A stretch of 6,159 nt of DNA, taken from assembly GCA_029555885.1 (NCBI GenBank), contig JAKPQT010000107.1:1-6159 (forward strand), read 5' to 3'. A program made the position numbers and the translations under genes. This document shows positions 1-4,851 of this stretch, in pieces. This DNA is from Chloroflexota bacterium (GTDB lineage: Bacteria; Chloroflexota; Anaerolineae; CG2-30-64-16). Every line of letters begins with the position of its first letter. Within the stretch, counting starts at the first letter, position 1. The notes under the pieces were generated by a model. That model ran no database searches. It saw nothing but the letters and a program-made list of their open reading frames with translations, and had not been told where the DNA came from.

Positions 1-548
1 TCGAACAGTGGGTCGTCCGGGGTGAGTTCGACCGGGTGCTGCTGCGGCCGCTGCCAGTCGTCTACCAGATGATGACCGGCGCGCTGGCCGTGCGGCGGTT
101 CGGGCGGATGGCACAGGGCGCGCTTGCGCTCGGCGCCGGGCTGTATCTGCTGCGGCCGGCCTGGGATTTCGGCCACGTGGCCTTCTTTGGTGTCATGCTG
201 GCGGGGGGCGCGCTCTTCTTCATGGCCATCTTCATCCTGGGCGCGACGTTCTCCTTCTGGTCGCCCCAGTCGGCGGAGCTGTCGAACATCTTCACCTACG
301 GCGGGCAGTTCATGACGAGCTATCCCATGCACATCTACGAGGCGTGGATGCGGTCGGTCTTTACGTTCGTGATCCCGATGGCCTTCATCAACTACTACCC
401 GGCGCTCTACCTGCTGGGCAAGCCGGACCCGACGGGCATGCCTGCATGGCTGCCGTTCATCGCGCCCCTGGTCGCGCTGCTCGTGTTCGCCGTGGCCGTG
501 CGCGTCTGGCGCGTCGGCGTGCAGCATTACCAGAGCACGGGGTCGTGA
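1..548 (+). CDS. ABC-2 family exporter permease (DUF990-like), 3' part
   Basis: This is the C-terminal 181 residues of an integral membrane subunit of an ABC-2 type exporter. The frame is open to the window's left edge (first complete codon at base 3), so the start lies outside and the GTG at 36 is only an internal codon. The visible part opens with a GEFDRVLLRPLP stretch, the cytoplasmic loop I recall from the DUF990/ABC2_membrane_6 family. Hydrophobic segments follow at about residues 36-50, 57-81, 115-137 and 146-168 of the visible part. Family-like signatures are the TFSFWSPQSAEL region, FTYGGQFMTSYP and the IPMAFINYYPALYLLG block. Such permeases normally pair with a second similar permease and an ATPase; the ATPase is next downstream and the other permease is probably upstream, outside the window. 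The substrate cannot be inferred. The family call is from recognition of these motifs, not a search. Confidence 0.85.
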   Translation, partial: EQWVVRGEFDRVLLRPLPVVYQMMTGALAVRRFGRMAQGALALGAGLYLLRPAWDFGHVAFFGVMLAGGALFFMAIFILGATFSFWSPQSAELSNIFTYGGQFMTSYPMHIYEAWMRSVFTFVIPMAFINYYPALYLLGKPDPTGMPAWLPFIAPLVALLVFAVAVRVWRVGVQHYQSTGS

Positions 549-553
549 TTGGG

Positions 554-635
554 CCTCACCCCCGGCGATCGGCGTCTGCGACGCCACCCCCTCTCCTGGA
601 TGGGCCCGTCCGGGAGAGGGGGACGGGGGGTGAGG
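554..635. repeat. Intergenic palindromic repeat, family B copy 1 (CCTCACCCCC type)
   Basis: A nested inverted repeat fills most of the gap between permease and ATPase. The outer arms CCTCACCCCC (554-563) and GGGGGTGAGG (626-635) are perfectly complementary. The inner part, 587-604 against 605-622, is an 18+18 palindrome with only two wobble-type mismatches, including CCCCCTCTCC and GGAGAGGGGG. The same outer arms and a CCCTCT/AGAGGG core recur at 3582-3646. Such elements are dispersed in many copies in Chloroflexota genomes as I recall. It could fold in mRNA and attenuate or insulate the ATPase from the permease. There is no T-tract, so a classic intrinsic terminator is not supported. Confidence 0.8.
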
Positions 636-654
636 TAAATCCAGGATGTGCACC

Positions 655-1644
655 ATGATTACCGTCACCGAACTCAGCAAGGAATTTCGGGTTTACCGGC
701 ACCACCGGGGCGGGCTGGGCGCGCTGCGCAACCTCGTCACGCGGGAGTATCACGTCGTACGCGCCGTGGACCGGGTGAGCTTCCACATCGGGGCCGGTGA
801 ACTGGTGGGCTACCTGGGGCCGAACGGCGCGGGCAAGTCCACCACGCTCAAGATGCTCACCGGCATTCTCGTTCCGACGTCAGGCGCCGTCGATGTGGCC
901 GGTCGCGTGCCGTGGCAGGAGCGCGCGGAGCACGTCCGCGGCATCGGCGCGGTGTTCGGCCAGCGGACGAGCCTCTGGTGGGACCTGCCCGTCATCGAGT
1001 CGTTAGACCTGCTGCGCCACATCTACCGCGTGCCGGAGGCGCGCTATCGGGCCAACCTGCGGCTATTCGATGACCTCCTGGAGCTCGGTCCCTTCCTCGA
1101 CATGCCCGTGCGCAGCCTCAGCCTCGGCCAGCGGATGCGCGCGGACCTCTCCGCCGCGCTGCTGCACGACCCCGCGCTGCTCTTCCTCGACGAGCCGACC
1201 ATCGGCCTGGACGTGGTGGCAAAGGAACGCATCCGCACGTTCATCCGGACGATCAACCGGGAGCGGGGCACGACCGTCATCCTGACGACGCACGACCTGG
1301 GCGATGTGGAGAAGCTGTGCGACCGGGTGATGATGATCGACCACGGGCGGCTGGTGTACGATGGCGCGCTGACCGACCTGCGGCAGCGCTTCGGTGAGGG
1401 GCGGGTGCTGGTCGTCGATTTCGAGAGCGTCCCGGCTGACCTGAACCTGCCCGGCGCGGAGCTGCTCCGCCGGGAGGCGAACCGGGTGTGGCTGCGCGTG
1501 GGCGGCAACGGCAGCGCCGGCAGCGTCTCGCAGGTCGTCCCGCTGCTGTTCCAGGCCGGCGCGGTCCTTGACCTCTCGGTGCAGGAGCCGGACATCGAGG
1601 ATGTCATCCGCCGCATTTACGAGGGGCACCTGCTGGATGGGTGA
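655..1644 (+). CDS. ABC transporter ATP-binding protein (ABC-2 exporter type)
   Basis: This is the cytoplasmic ATPase that should power the adjacent ABC-2 permease (329 aa). The nucleotide-binding domain is complete: Walker A GPNGAGKST at 55-63, Q-loop Gln at 103 (VFGQR), signature LSLGQ at 155-159, Walker B LLFLDEP at 175-181, and H-loop TTHD with His 213. The signature is LSLGQ rather than LSGGQ, a variant I recall in DUF990-associated ATPases. Residues from about 235 form a C-terminal extension ending in a DIEDVIRRIYEG motif typical of this exporter class. An ATG at 646 is in frame, but ATG 655 (MITVTELSKEF) is preferred because AGGA (643-646) sits 8 nt before it and overlaps the earlier start. 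It follows the permease by 106 bp filled by a palindromic repeat, so co-transcription is likely but not certain. The exported substrate is unknown. Confidence 0.93.
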   Translation: MITVTELSKEFRVYRHHRGGLGALRNLVTREYHVVRAVDRVSFHIGAGELVGYLGPNGAGKSTTLKMLTGILVPTSGAVDVAGRVPWQERAEHVRGIGAVFGQRTSLWWDLPVIESLDLLRHIYRVPEARYRANLRLFDDLLELGPFLDMPVRSLSLGQRMRADLSAALLHDPALLFLDEPTIGLDVVAKERIRTFIRTINRERGTTVILTTHDLGDVEKLCDRVMMIDHGRLVYDGALTDLRQRFGEGRVLVVDFESVPADLNLPGAELLRREANRVWLRVGGNGSAGSVSQVVPLLFQAGAVLDLSVQEPDIEDVIRRIYEGHLLDG

Positions 1645-1655
1645 GCCAGTGAACC

Positions 1656-1749
1656 CCAAATGTAGATGGAGTCGAGGCTTCAGCCGGTTTGGTTGTGTGT
1701 GCGTGCAGCCTGCCTGACCGGCTGAAGCCTTGACTCCAATCTTCAGCAG
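1656..1749 (+). repeat. Long hairpin repeat, family A copy 1
   Basis: An imperfect palindrome: arms 1667-1692 and 1713-1738 match at 23 of 26 positions, and two of the three mismatches would be G-U pairs in RNA. They enclose a 20-nt loop. The core from TGGAGTC to GACTCCA is 72 nt. A second copy with exactly the same 72-nt core lies in inverted orientation at 4426-4519. Similarity extends beyond the hairpin on both sides: CCARATGTAGM outside one arm and TCTTCWGCWG outside the other. This implies a repeat unit of about 94 bp rather than chance hairpins. No ORF or terminal transposon features were seen. It lies just downstream of the ATPase stop and could stabilise or terminate that transcript. 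Confidence 0.82.
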
Positions 1750-1788
1750 ACCACGGCAATTGGACCTATTGGAACCGAACCTCTACAG

Positions 1789-1817
1789 TTGACAGACTGA
1801 TTGCGCTGCACTATTAT
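1789..1817 (+). promoter_or_regulatory. Near-consensus sigma70-type promoter of the small Cys-rich gene
   Basis: The -35 box TTGACA (1789-1794, 6/6) is separated by exactly 17 nt from the -10 box TATTAT (1812-1817, 5/6). A transcript would begin near 1824 and leave a leader of about 50 nt before the ATG at 1877. The match stands out in a GC-rich window where no other promoter candidate has both boxes. The GAGGG ribosome binding site at 1867-1871 lies 5 nt before the start. No operator-like dyad is obvious around it. Confidence 0.75.
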
Positions 1818-1876
1818 GGCACAAATATTGTGGCCGGGTCTGCCACCAGGCCATAACTCCACTCACGAGGGCGCAC

Positions 1877-2200
1877 ATGGCTAAAGCCGAAATCAACGCG
1901 GGCATCTGCGGGTTCCATACGACCGTCATCGCCCGGCAGAACGACGATGGCACCATCCATCTCGACATCACGAGCGATTGCAAGTCGGTCTGCAAGCTGG
2001 CCGGCGAGCTGCAGGACGTAGACCCCTGGAAAGAGATATCTTGGCGGCGCAGCACGCCCAAGCTGCATGAGCTGGCGCCGAAGTGCCTGGCGCATCCGGC
2101 CTGCCCTGTCCCCAGCGGCATCGTCAAGGCCATCGAAGTCGAGGCGGGCCTGGCGCTCCCTGCGGATGCCACGATCCATGTGTCGCGGGATAACGAGTGA
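1877..2200 (+). CDS. Small cysteine-rich protein (DUF6951-like), function unknown
   Basis: A 107-aa soluble protein with no signal peptide or membrane segment. It resembles, from memory, a conserved small family (DUF6951-like) found in methanogens and anaerobic bacteria, with an N-terminal NAGICGF motif, a SDCxxVxKLA motif, and a C-terminal CPVPSGIVKAIEVEAGLALP block. Five cysteines lie at 11, 35, 39, 70 and 76, with histidines at 14, 64 and 73; C35-x3-C39 and the C70/H73/C76 cluster could bind a metal, though that is inference. The start is well supported by GAGGG 5 nt upstream and a strong promoter further upstream. The next gene starts 72 bp downstream, so the two may be co-transcribed. 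No function is assigned to the family as far as I know. Confidence 0.85.
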   Translation: MAKAEINAGICGFHTTVIARQNDDGTIHLDITSDCKSVCKLAGELQDVDPWKEISWRRSTPKLHELAPKCLAHPACPVPSGIVKAIEVEAGLALPADATIHVSRDNE

Positions 2201-2272
2201 TGGTCGGGTGAGCAGGGCGAGCACGAGGTCTGGCCCGCCCGTCTGAGTCAACAGCACAACATTATCGGGATC

Positions 2273-3457
2273 ATGGCCGCGAGGTGGCCTACGAAGTCAC
2301 AGCCGGTCCCCAGTCTGCCAGCACAGCTCCTCCGCCAGTGGCAGTTCGGCGCGCTTGTCGCCGGCGGGCTGTTGGTCAGCGGCTATTTTGGCCTGCGCGC
2401 GATCTGGAGCAACGCGGCTGCCCTGGCCTGGGCGGCGCTGACGCTGCCTGCGCTCATCGCACTTCTCCTCTTCCTCCTGCGCAACCTGCACCTCAACGCA
2501 CCGCCTGATTCGGGCCCGCTCTTCAGCGACCTGGGGCCGGCCAATACTATCACGCTCGCGCGCGGGCTGATGGCAGCCACGCTCGCCGGGTTCGTCGTGT
2601 TGCCGCGGCCGCCGGAGCCGCTGGCCTGGTTCCCGTTCGTGCTCTACAGCGGCGTCATCTGGCTGGACCTGCTCGACGGGTACGTCGCGCGGCGGACAGG
2701 CCGCGTGACTGCGCTCGGCGTCAAGCTCGACATGGAGTACGATTGCTTCGCCGGCCTGATTGCCTCCGTGCTGGTCGTGCGCTACGGGCAGCTGCCGTGG
2801 TGGTATCTCGCGTGGGGATTGGCGCGGTACATCTTCATTGCGGGCCTGGGCTGGCTGGAATGGCGGGGCCGGCCCATATATCCCCTTCCTCCGTCGGTCA
2901 TCCGCCGGATCGCGGCCGGACTGCAGATGGCCTTCGCCAGCGTCATGCTGATGCCGCTGTTTAGTCCGCCCGCGACGACCGTGGCGGGCGTCTGTTTCCT
3001 CGCGCCGCTCCTGCTGGGCTTCGTCCGCGACTGGCTGGTGATGAGCGGCGCAGTCGCGGCGGATGGGCCGGGCTATCGGGCCGTTGCGCGCGTCTATGAC
3101 CGGGTGGCCCGCTGGCTGCCGGTGGCGCTGCGGCTGGCCGCGACGCTGATCGCCGTACTATACCTCGCGCCGCGTATGGGCATCGTGGGCCTGCTGGCGC
3201 TCGTGGGCGGCGTCGCGCTGCTGCTGGGCGTGGGGAACCGGTTTGCCGCGCTGCTCGTCCTTTTAGCCATGTGCCTGGACGTGCTGGCGCGGGGTTATCA
3301 GCCGCAGCACGCCGCTTTGATCGTCGCGCTGATCGGCATCCTATACCTGGGCGGCGGTGCGCTCTCGCTCTGGCCGGCGGATGACGCGCTGTTCGTCGAA
3401 CGGCGAGGCGGACGCCGCCTCCCCCTTGCAGTGCCGCCTCCCGGCCACGCGACCTGA
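2273..3457 (+). CDS. CDP-alcohol phosphatidyltransferase with C-terminal DoxX-like membrane domain
   Basis: A polytopic membrane enzyme expected to transfer a phosphatidyl (or related) group from a CDP-linked lipid to an alcohol, releasing CMP. The catalytic signature D-x2-DG-x2-AR-x8-G-x3-D-x3-D is complete: D132, D135, G136, A139, R140, G149, D153, D157. It is preceded by the usual NTITLARG stretch near 91-98. The family is usually about 180-250 aa; this protein has 394. An N-terminal extension carries about two hydrophobic segments (27-70). The C-terminal part (about 284-368) has four more, with a GGVALLLGVGNRFAALLVLL pattern and a LWPADD end that recall DoxX proteins. The lipid product cannot be read from the sequence. 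The start is the furthest upstream possible; its ribosome binding site is weak (GGGA only 2 nt before ATG), so a different start is possible. Confidence 0.88.
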   Translation: MAARWPTKSQPVPSLPAQLLRQWQFGALVAGGLLVSGYFGLRAIWSNAAALAWAALTLPALIALLLFLLRNLHLNAPPDSGPLFSDLGPANTITLARGLMAATLAGFVVLPRPPEPLAWFPFVLYSGVIWLDLLDGYVARRTGRVTALGVKLDMEYDCFAGLIASVLVVRYGQLPWWYLAWGLARYIFIAGLGWLEWRGRPIYPLPPSVIRRIAAGLQMAFASVMLMPLFSPPATTVAGVCFLAPLLLGFVRDWLVMSGAVAADGPGYRAVARVYDRVARWLPVALRLAATLIAVLYLAPRMGIVGLLALVGGVALLLGVGNRFAALLVLLAMCLDVLARGYQPQHAALIVALIGILYLGGGALSLWPADDALFVERRGGRRLPLAVPPPGHAT

Positions 3458-3491
3458 CCATCCAGACACCTGGCGTCCGCGGGAGGGCGGG

Positions 3492-3513
3492 GTGGGGGAG
3501 GAGGCTCTCCCAC
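3492..3513. terminator. Possible hairpin terminator after the phosphatidyltransferase
   Basis: GTGGGGGAG (3492-3500) and CTCTCCCAC (3505-3513) pair with one mismatch around a GAGG loop, 34 nt past the stop codon. The downstream sequence is A/T-richer but lacks a T-run, so intrinsic termination is uncertain. It sits in the 189-bp convergent gap that also holds a family B palindrome at 3582-3646; no gene was seen there. Confidence 0.4.
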
Positions 3514-3581
3514 ATAAAGCGATTCAAAAATCGAACCGACTGCGCCGCCCGGCTGACGGCCGTGCCGGTGGAGTGAGATGA

Positions 3582-3646
3582 CCTCACCCCCCCGGCCCCC
3601 TCTTCTGAACGCTCTTTTCCGTTCAGGAGAGGGCCAGGGGGTGAGG
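3582..3646. repeat. Intergenic palindromic repeat, family B copy 2; possible bidirectional terminator
   Basis: Outer arms CCTCACCCCC (3582-3591) and GGGGGTGAGG (3637-3646) are perfect. The stem continues with GGCCCYCTYYTGAACG-like arms (to 3611 and from 3620) with a small bulge, closing on the loop CTCTTTTC. The arms and the CCTCT/AGAGGG core match the copy at 554-635. It abuts the stop codon of the cytochrome gene (minus strand, stop at 3647-3649) and lies between two convergent genes, where a hairpin could end both transcripts. Confidence 0.8.
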
Positions 3647-4231
3647 TTAGTTATTCTGTGCGCCCTCGTTGACCCATCGGGCAATCAGGTCGATTTGATC
3701 CTGGCTGAGCTTGGCGCCACGCTTGGGCATCTTGCCCTCGGCGATGAGCTTGACGAGCAAGCTGTTCGCCGCATCCCCCGGGATGACCGCCGGGCTGTGC
3801 TCGCCGCCCTTCATCACGTCCTCATGGGTGCGCAAATCCAGGTCGCCCTTCTCGCCGTCCTCGCCGCCGTGACACTTGATGCATGAGGCCTGGAAGATCG
3901 GCATGACGTCGCCGGTGAAGCTGACCGGCGTGTTGCTGACGGCCGCGGGCGCCTCAGTGGGCGCTTCGGTCGGAGCCTCGGTGGCCGCAGGCGCCTCAGT
4001 CGGCGCTTCTGTGGCAGCTGGTGCCTCGGTGGGTGCGTCGGTTGCCGCGGGCGCTTCGGTCGGTGCGTCGGTCGCCGCGGGAGCCTCGGTCGGTGCAGAG
4101 ATGGCGGCGGGCTGGCTGCCGGTGGTGGCCGCGGGTGCGGCACAGGCAGTCAACAGCGCGGCCAACGCCACGATTGCGAGCCAGGCTGACAGTTTGCCGG
4201 ACAGGGTGTAGGGCCGGTGGTTGCGGTTCAT
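3647..4231 (-). CDS. Lipoprotein c-type cytochrome with Thr-Glu-Ala-Pro repeat linker
   Basis: A 194-aa exported, lipid-anchored electron-transfer protein. Residues 14-30 form a lipoprotein signal peptide with lipobox LTAC and the acylated Cys at 30. Residues 46-97 are a proline-rich linker built of four 10-residue APTEAPAAT(D/E) units plus a partial unit. The haem domain covers about 103-190: the CIKCH haem site (C117, C120, H121), then GDLDLRTHEDVMKGG and PGDAANSLLVKLI, with Met168 in GKMPKRG as probable distal ligand, ending in QIDLIARWVNEGA. This layout resembles the planctomycete-type cytochrome c domain (PSCyt1). An upstream GTG at 4276 is in frame, but ATG 4231 is chosen because AAGGAG lies about 5 nt before it and it places the signal peptide correctly. 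It is a single gene between convergent and divergent neighbours; its redox partner is not in the window. Confidence 0.93.
   Translation of the reverse strand: MNRNHRPYTLSGKLSAWLAIVALAALLTACAAPAATTGSQPAAISAPTEAPAATDAPTEAPAATDAPTEAPAATEAPTEAPAATEAPTEAPTEAPAAVSNTPVSFTGDVMPIFQASCIKCHGGEDGEKGDLDLRTHEDVMKGGEHSPAVIPGDAANSLLVKLIAEGKMPKRGAKLSQDQIDLIARWVNEGAQNN
3941..4096 (-). repeat. 30-bp coding tandem repeat (APTEAPAAT linker)
   Basis: The linker of the cytochrome lipoprotein is encoded by 30-bp units, four nearly complete plus a shorter end with an APTEAPTEAPAA run. The peptide is well kept while the codons differ between units. This suggests old duplications held by selection on composition rather than a fresh expansion. 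The role is presumably a flexible spacer lifting the haem domain off the membrane. Confidence 0.8.
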
Positions 4232-4288
4232 CGTCTCTCCTTCTGATGCGATGCATTGTTTTAGCGACTTACGCACTGTTTAAGTTGC

Positions 4289-4308
4289 TATACTCACTCT
4301 CCAGTATA
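4289..4308. promoter_or_regulatory. Facing -10-like boxes, candidate divergent promoters
   Basis: On the minus strand TATACT (4308-4303) lies about 72 nt before the cytochrome ATG and is a plausible -10 box, though no good -35 was found. On the plus strand TATACT (4289-4294) is preceded by TG plus one base (4286-4288), an extended -10 pattern. The two hexamers form an inverted repeat 8 nt apart, so the site could also be an operator. The plus-strand box has no obvious gene within 300 nt. Confidence 0.4.
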
Positions 4309-4425
4309 CGCCAGCCTACCGGCCGTTGGATTAACGCCGGATGAGAAACCTGTTGGATTTCGGTTTAGGTACAACCCCGGCGAAATCGTCGGATGAGGGA
4401 CCGCGAGAACTCCCATGTGCGGTGC

Positions 4426-4519
4426 CAGCAGAAGACTGGAGTCGAGGCTTTAGCCGGCTTGGGCGAGCACGAACGCAGACACCCAAACCGGCTAAAGCCT
4501 CGACTCCAGCTACATCTGG
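4426..4519 (-). repeat. Long hairpin repeat, family A copy 2 (inverted relative to copy 1)
   Basis: Arms 4436-4463 and 4482-4509 match at 27 of 28 positions around an 18-nt loop, the strongest hairpin in the window. The TGGAGTC to GACTCCA core is 72 nt, equal to copy 1 at 1667-1738. The flanks place this copy in the opposite orientation: the ATGTAG side is on the right here and on the left in copy 1. The loop is only partly conserved while the arms are kept complementary, with compensating C/T changes in both arms, as expected if the fold is selected or if copies arise from a structured intermediate. Confidence 0.85.
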
Positions 4520-4566
4520 AATGCGTGGGCAATCCGCAGCACGGGTCGCGCTTCGTGCGACATTTG

Positions 4567-4575
4567 TGGTATACT
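4567..4575 (+). promoter_or_regulatory. Extended -10 promoter of the small gene/acyltransferase pair
   Basis: TGGTATACT reads as TG, one base, then a 5/6 match to TATAAT. The -35 region at 16-18 nt is unrecognisable, which extended -10 promoters tolerate. A transcript would start near 4582, about 43 nt before the ATG at 4625. It lies 48 nt downstream of the long hairpin repeat. Confidence 0.5.
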
Positions 4576-4624
4576 GAAACAACCCAAATACAGCTATCCG
4601 AGTCACATCCGAGGACAGGTGCCC

Positions 4625-4843
4625 ATGACCGAAGCTAATATCACCGAAATCCTGTTATCCAGCCTGCGGAGCCAGGCCGCGCGCTTTCCGACGGAATTGC
4701 GCGATATCGAGGTCGCGCTCAATGCGCTGGAGCTGCGCCGCGCCTTCACGCTCATGCACCGGCTCAAGGAGCGCGGGGTGTGGGAGCCCGCGGCAGACGC
4801 GAGCGAGGCCCTCGAGGACTTCTGGTGGGAGTACGGCCAGTAG
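4625..4843 (+). CDS. Small hypothetical protein, 72 aa
   Basis: I do not recognise this protein. It is short, charged and predicted mostly alpha-helical, with an LRDIEVALNALELRRAFTLMHRLKERG stretch (split here as LRDIEVALNALELRR and AFTLMHRLKERG) and an acidic aromatic tail EDFWWEYGQ. No signal peptide, membrane segment or cysteine is present. ATG 4625 is preferred to the in-frame GTG at 4619 because GAGGA (4611-4615) is spaced correctly for it. Codon use has the strong third-position G/C bias of the neighbours, supporting a real gene. Its stop is 8 nt before the acyltransferase start, so the two are almost certainly co-transcribed and perhaps translationally coupled. Confidence 0.7.
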   Translation: MTEANITEILLSSLRSQAARFPTELRDIEVALNALELRRAFTLMHRLKERGVWEPAADASEALEDFWWEYGQ

Positions 4844-4851
4844 GGGGGCGC

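Larger units (their letters stand above)
4232..4624. other. 393-bp divergent intergenic region
   Basis: This stretch separates the divergent cytochrome gene and the small hypothetical gene. From left to right it holds the cytochrome ribosome binding site (about 4237-4242 on the minus strand), the facing TATACT boxes (4289-4308), about 115 bp in which I see nothing clear, the long hairpin repeat (4426-4519), and an extended -10 promoter (4567-4575). Open frames here overlap the hairpin and show no credible protein. Confidence 0.7.

Noticed and set aside
1044..1659. Two minus-strand frames of 190-198 codons opposite the ATPase
   Set aside because: The sense strand carries all ATPase motifs; the antisense products are low-complexity Arg/Ser or Val/Gln-rich sequences.
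1783..2257. Two minus-strand frames of 129 and 147 codons over the small Cys-rich gene
   Set aside because: The plus-strand gene has a promoter, ribosome binding site and a recognised conserved block; the antisense frames have none of these.
2201..2272. Possible terminator or promoter between the Cys-rich gene and the phosphatidyltransferase
   Set aside because: Only short GGGC/GCCC pairing and no T-tract; no -10/-35 pair was found, so read-through from the upstream promoter is the simpler view.
2961..3587. 208-codon minus-strand frame opposite the phosphatidyltransferase
   Set aside because: The Arg/Pro/Ala-rich translation looks like a shadow of the C-terminal membrane domain and it crosses the convergent gap hairpin.
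3941..4096. Regular 30-bp repeats considered as a CRISPR array
   Set aside because: The units are contiguous with no unique spacers and encode an in-frame Pro-rich linker.
3876..4211. Plus-strand frame with GASVGASVAA repeats
   Set aside because: It is the antisense of the TEAP linker repeat; the haem motif, lipobox and ribosome binding site are on the minus strand.
1656..4519. Composite transposon bounded by the inverted hairpins
   Set aside because: No transposase, integrase or target-site duplication is visible, and the genes inside have ordinary housekeeping-like character.
4331..4638. Several open frames on both strands across the hairpin repeat
   Set aside because: They contain the palindrome arms in translation, lack ribosome binding sites and overlap the promoter region.
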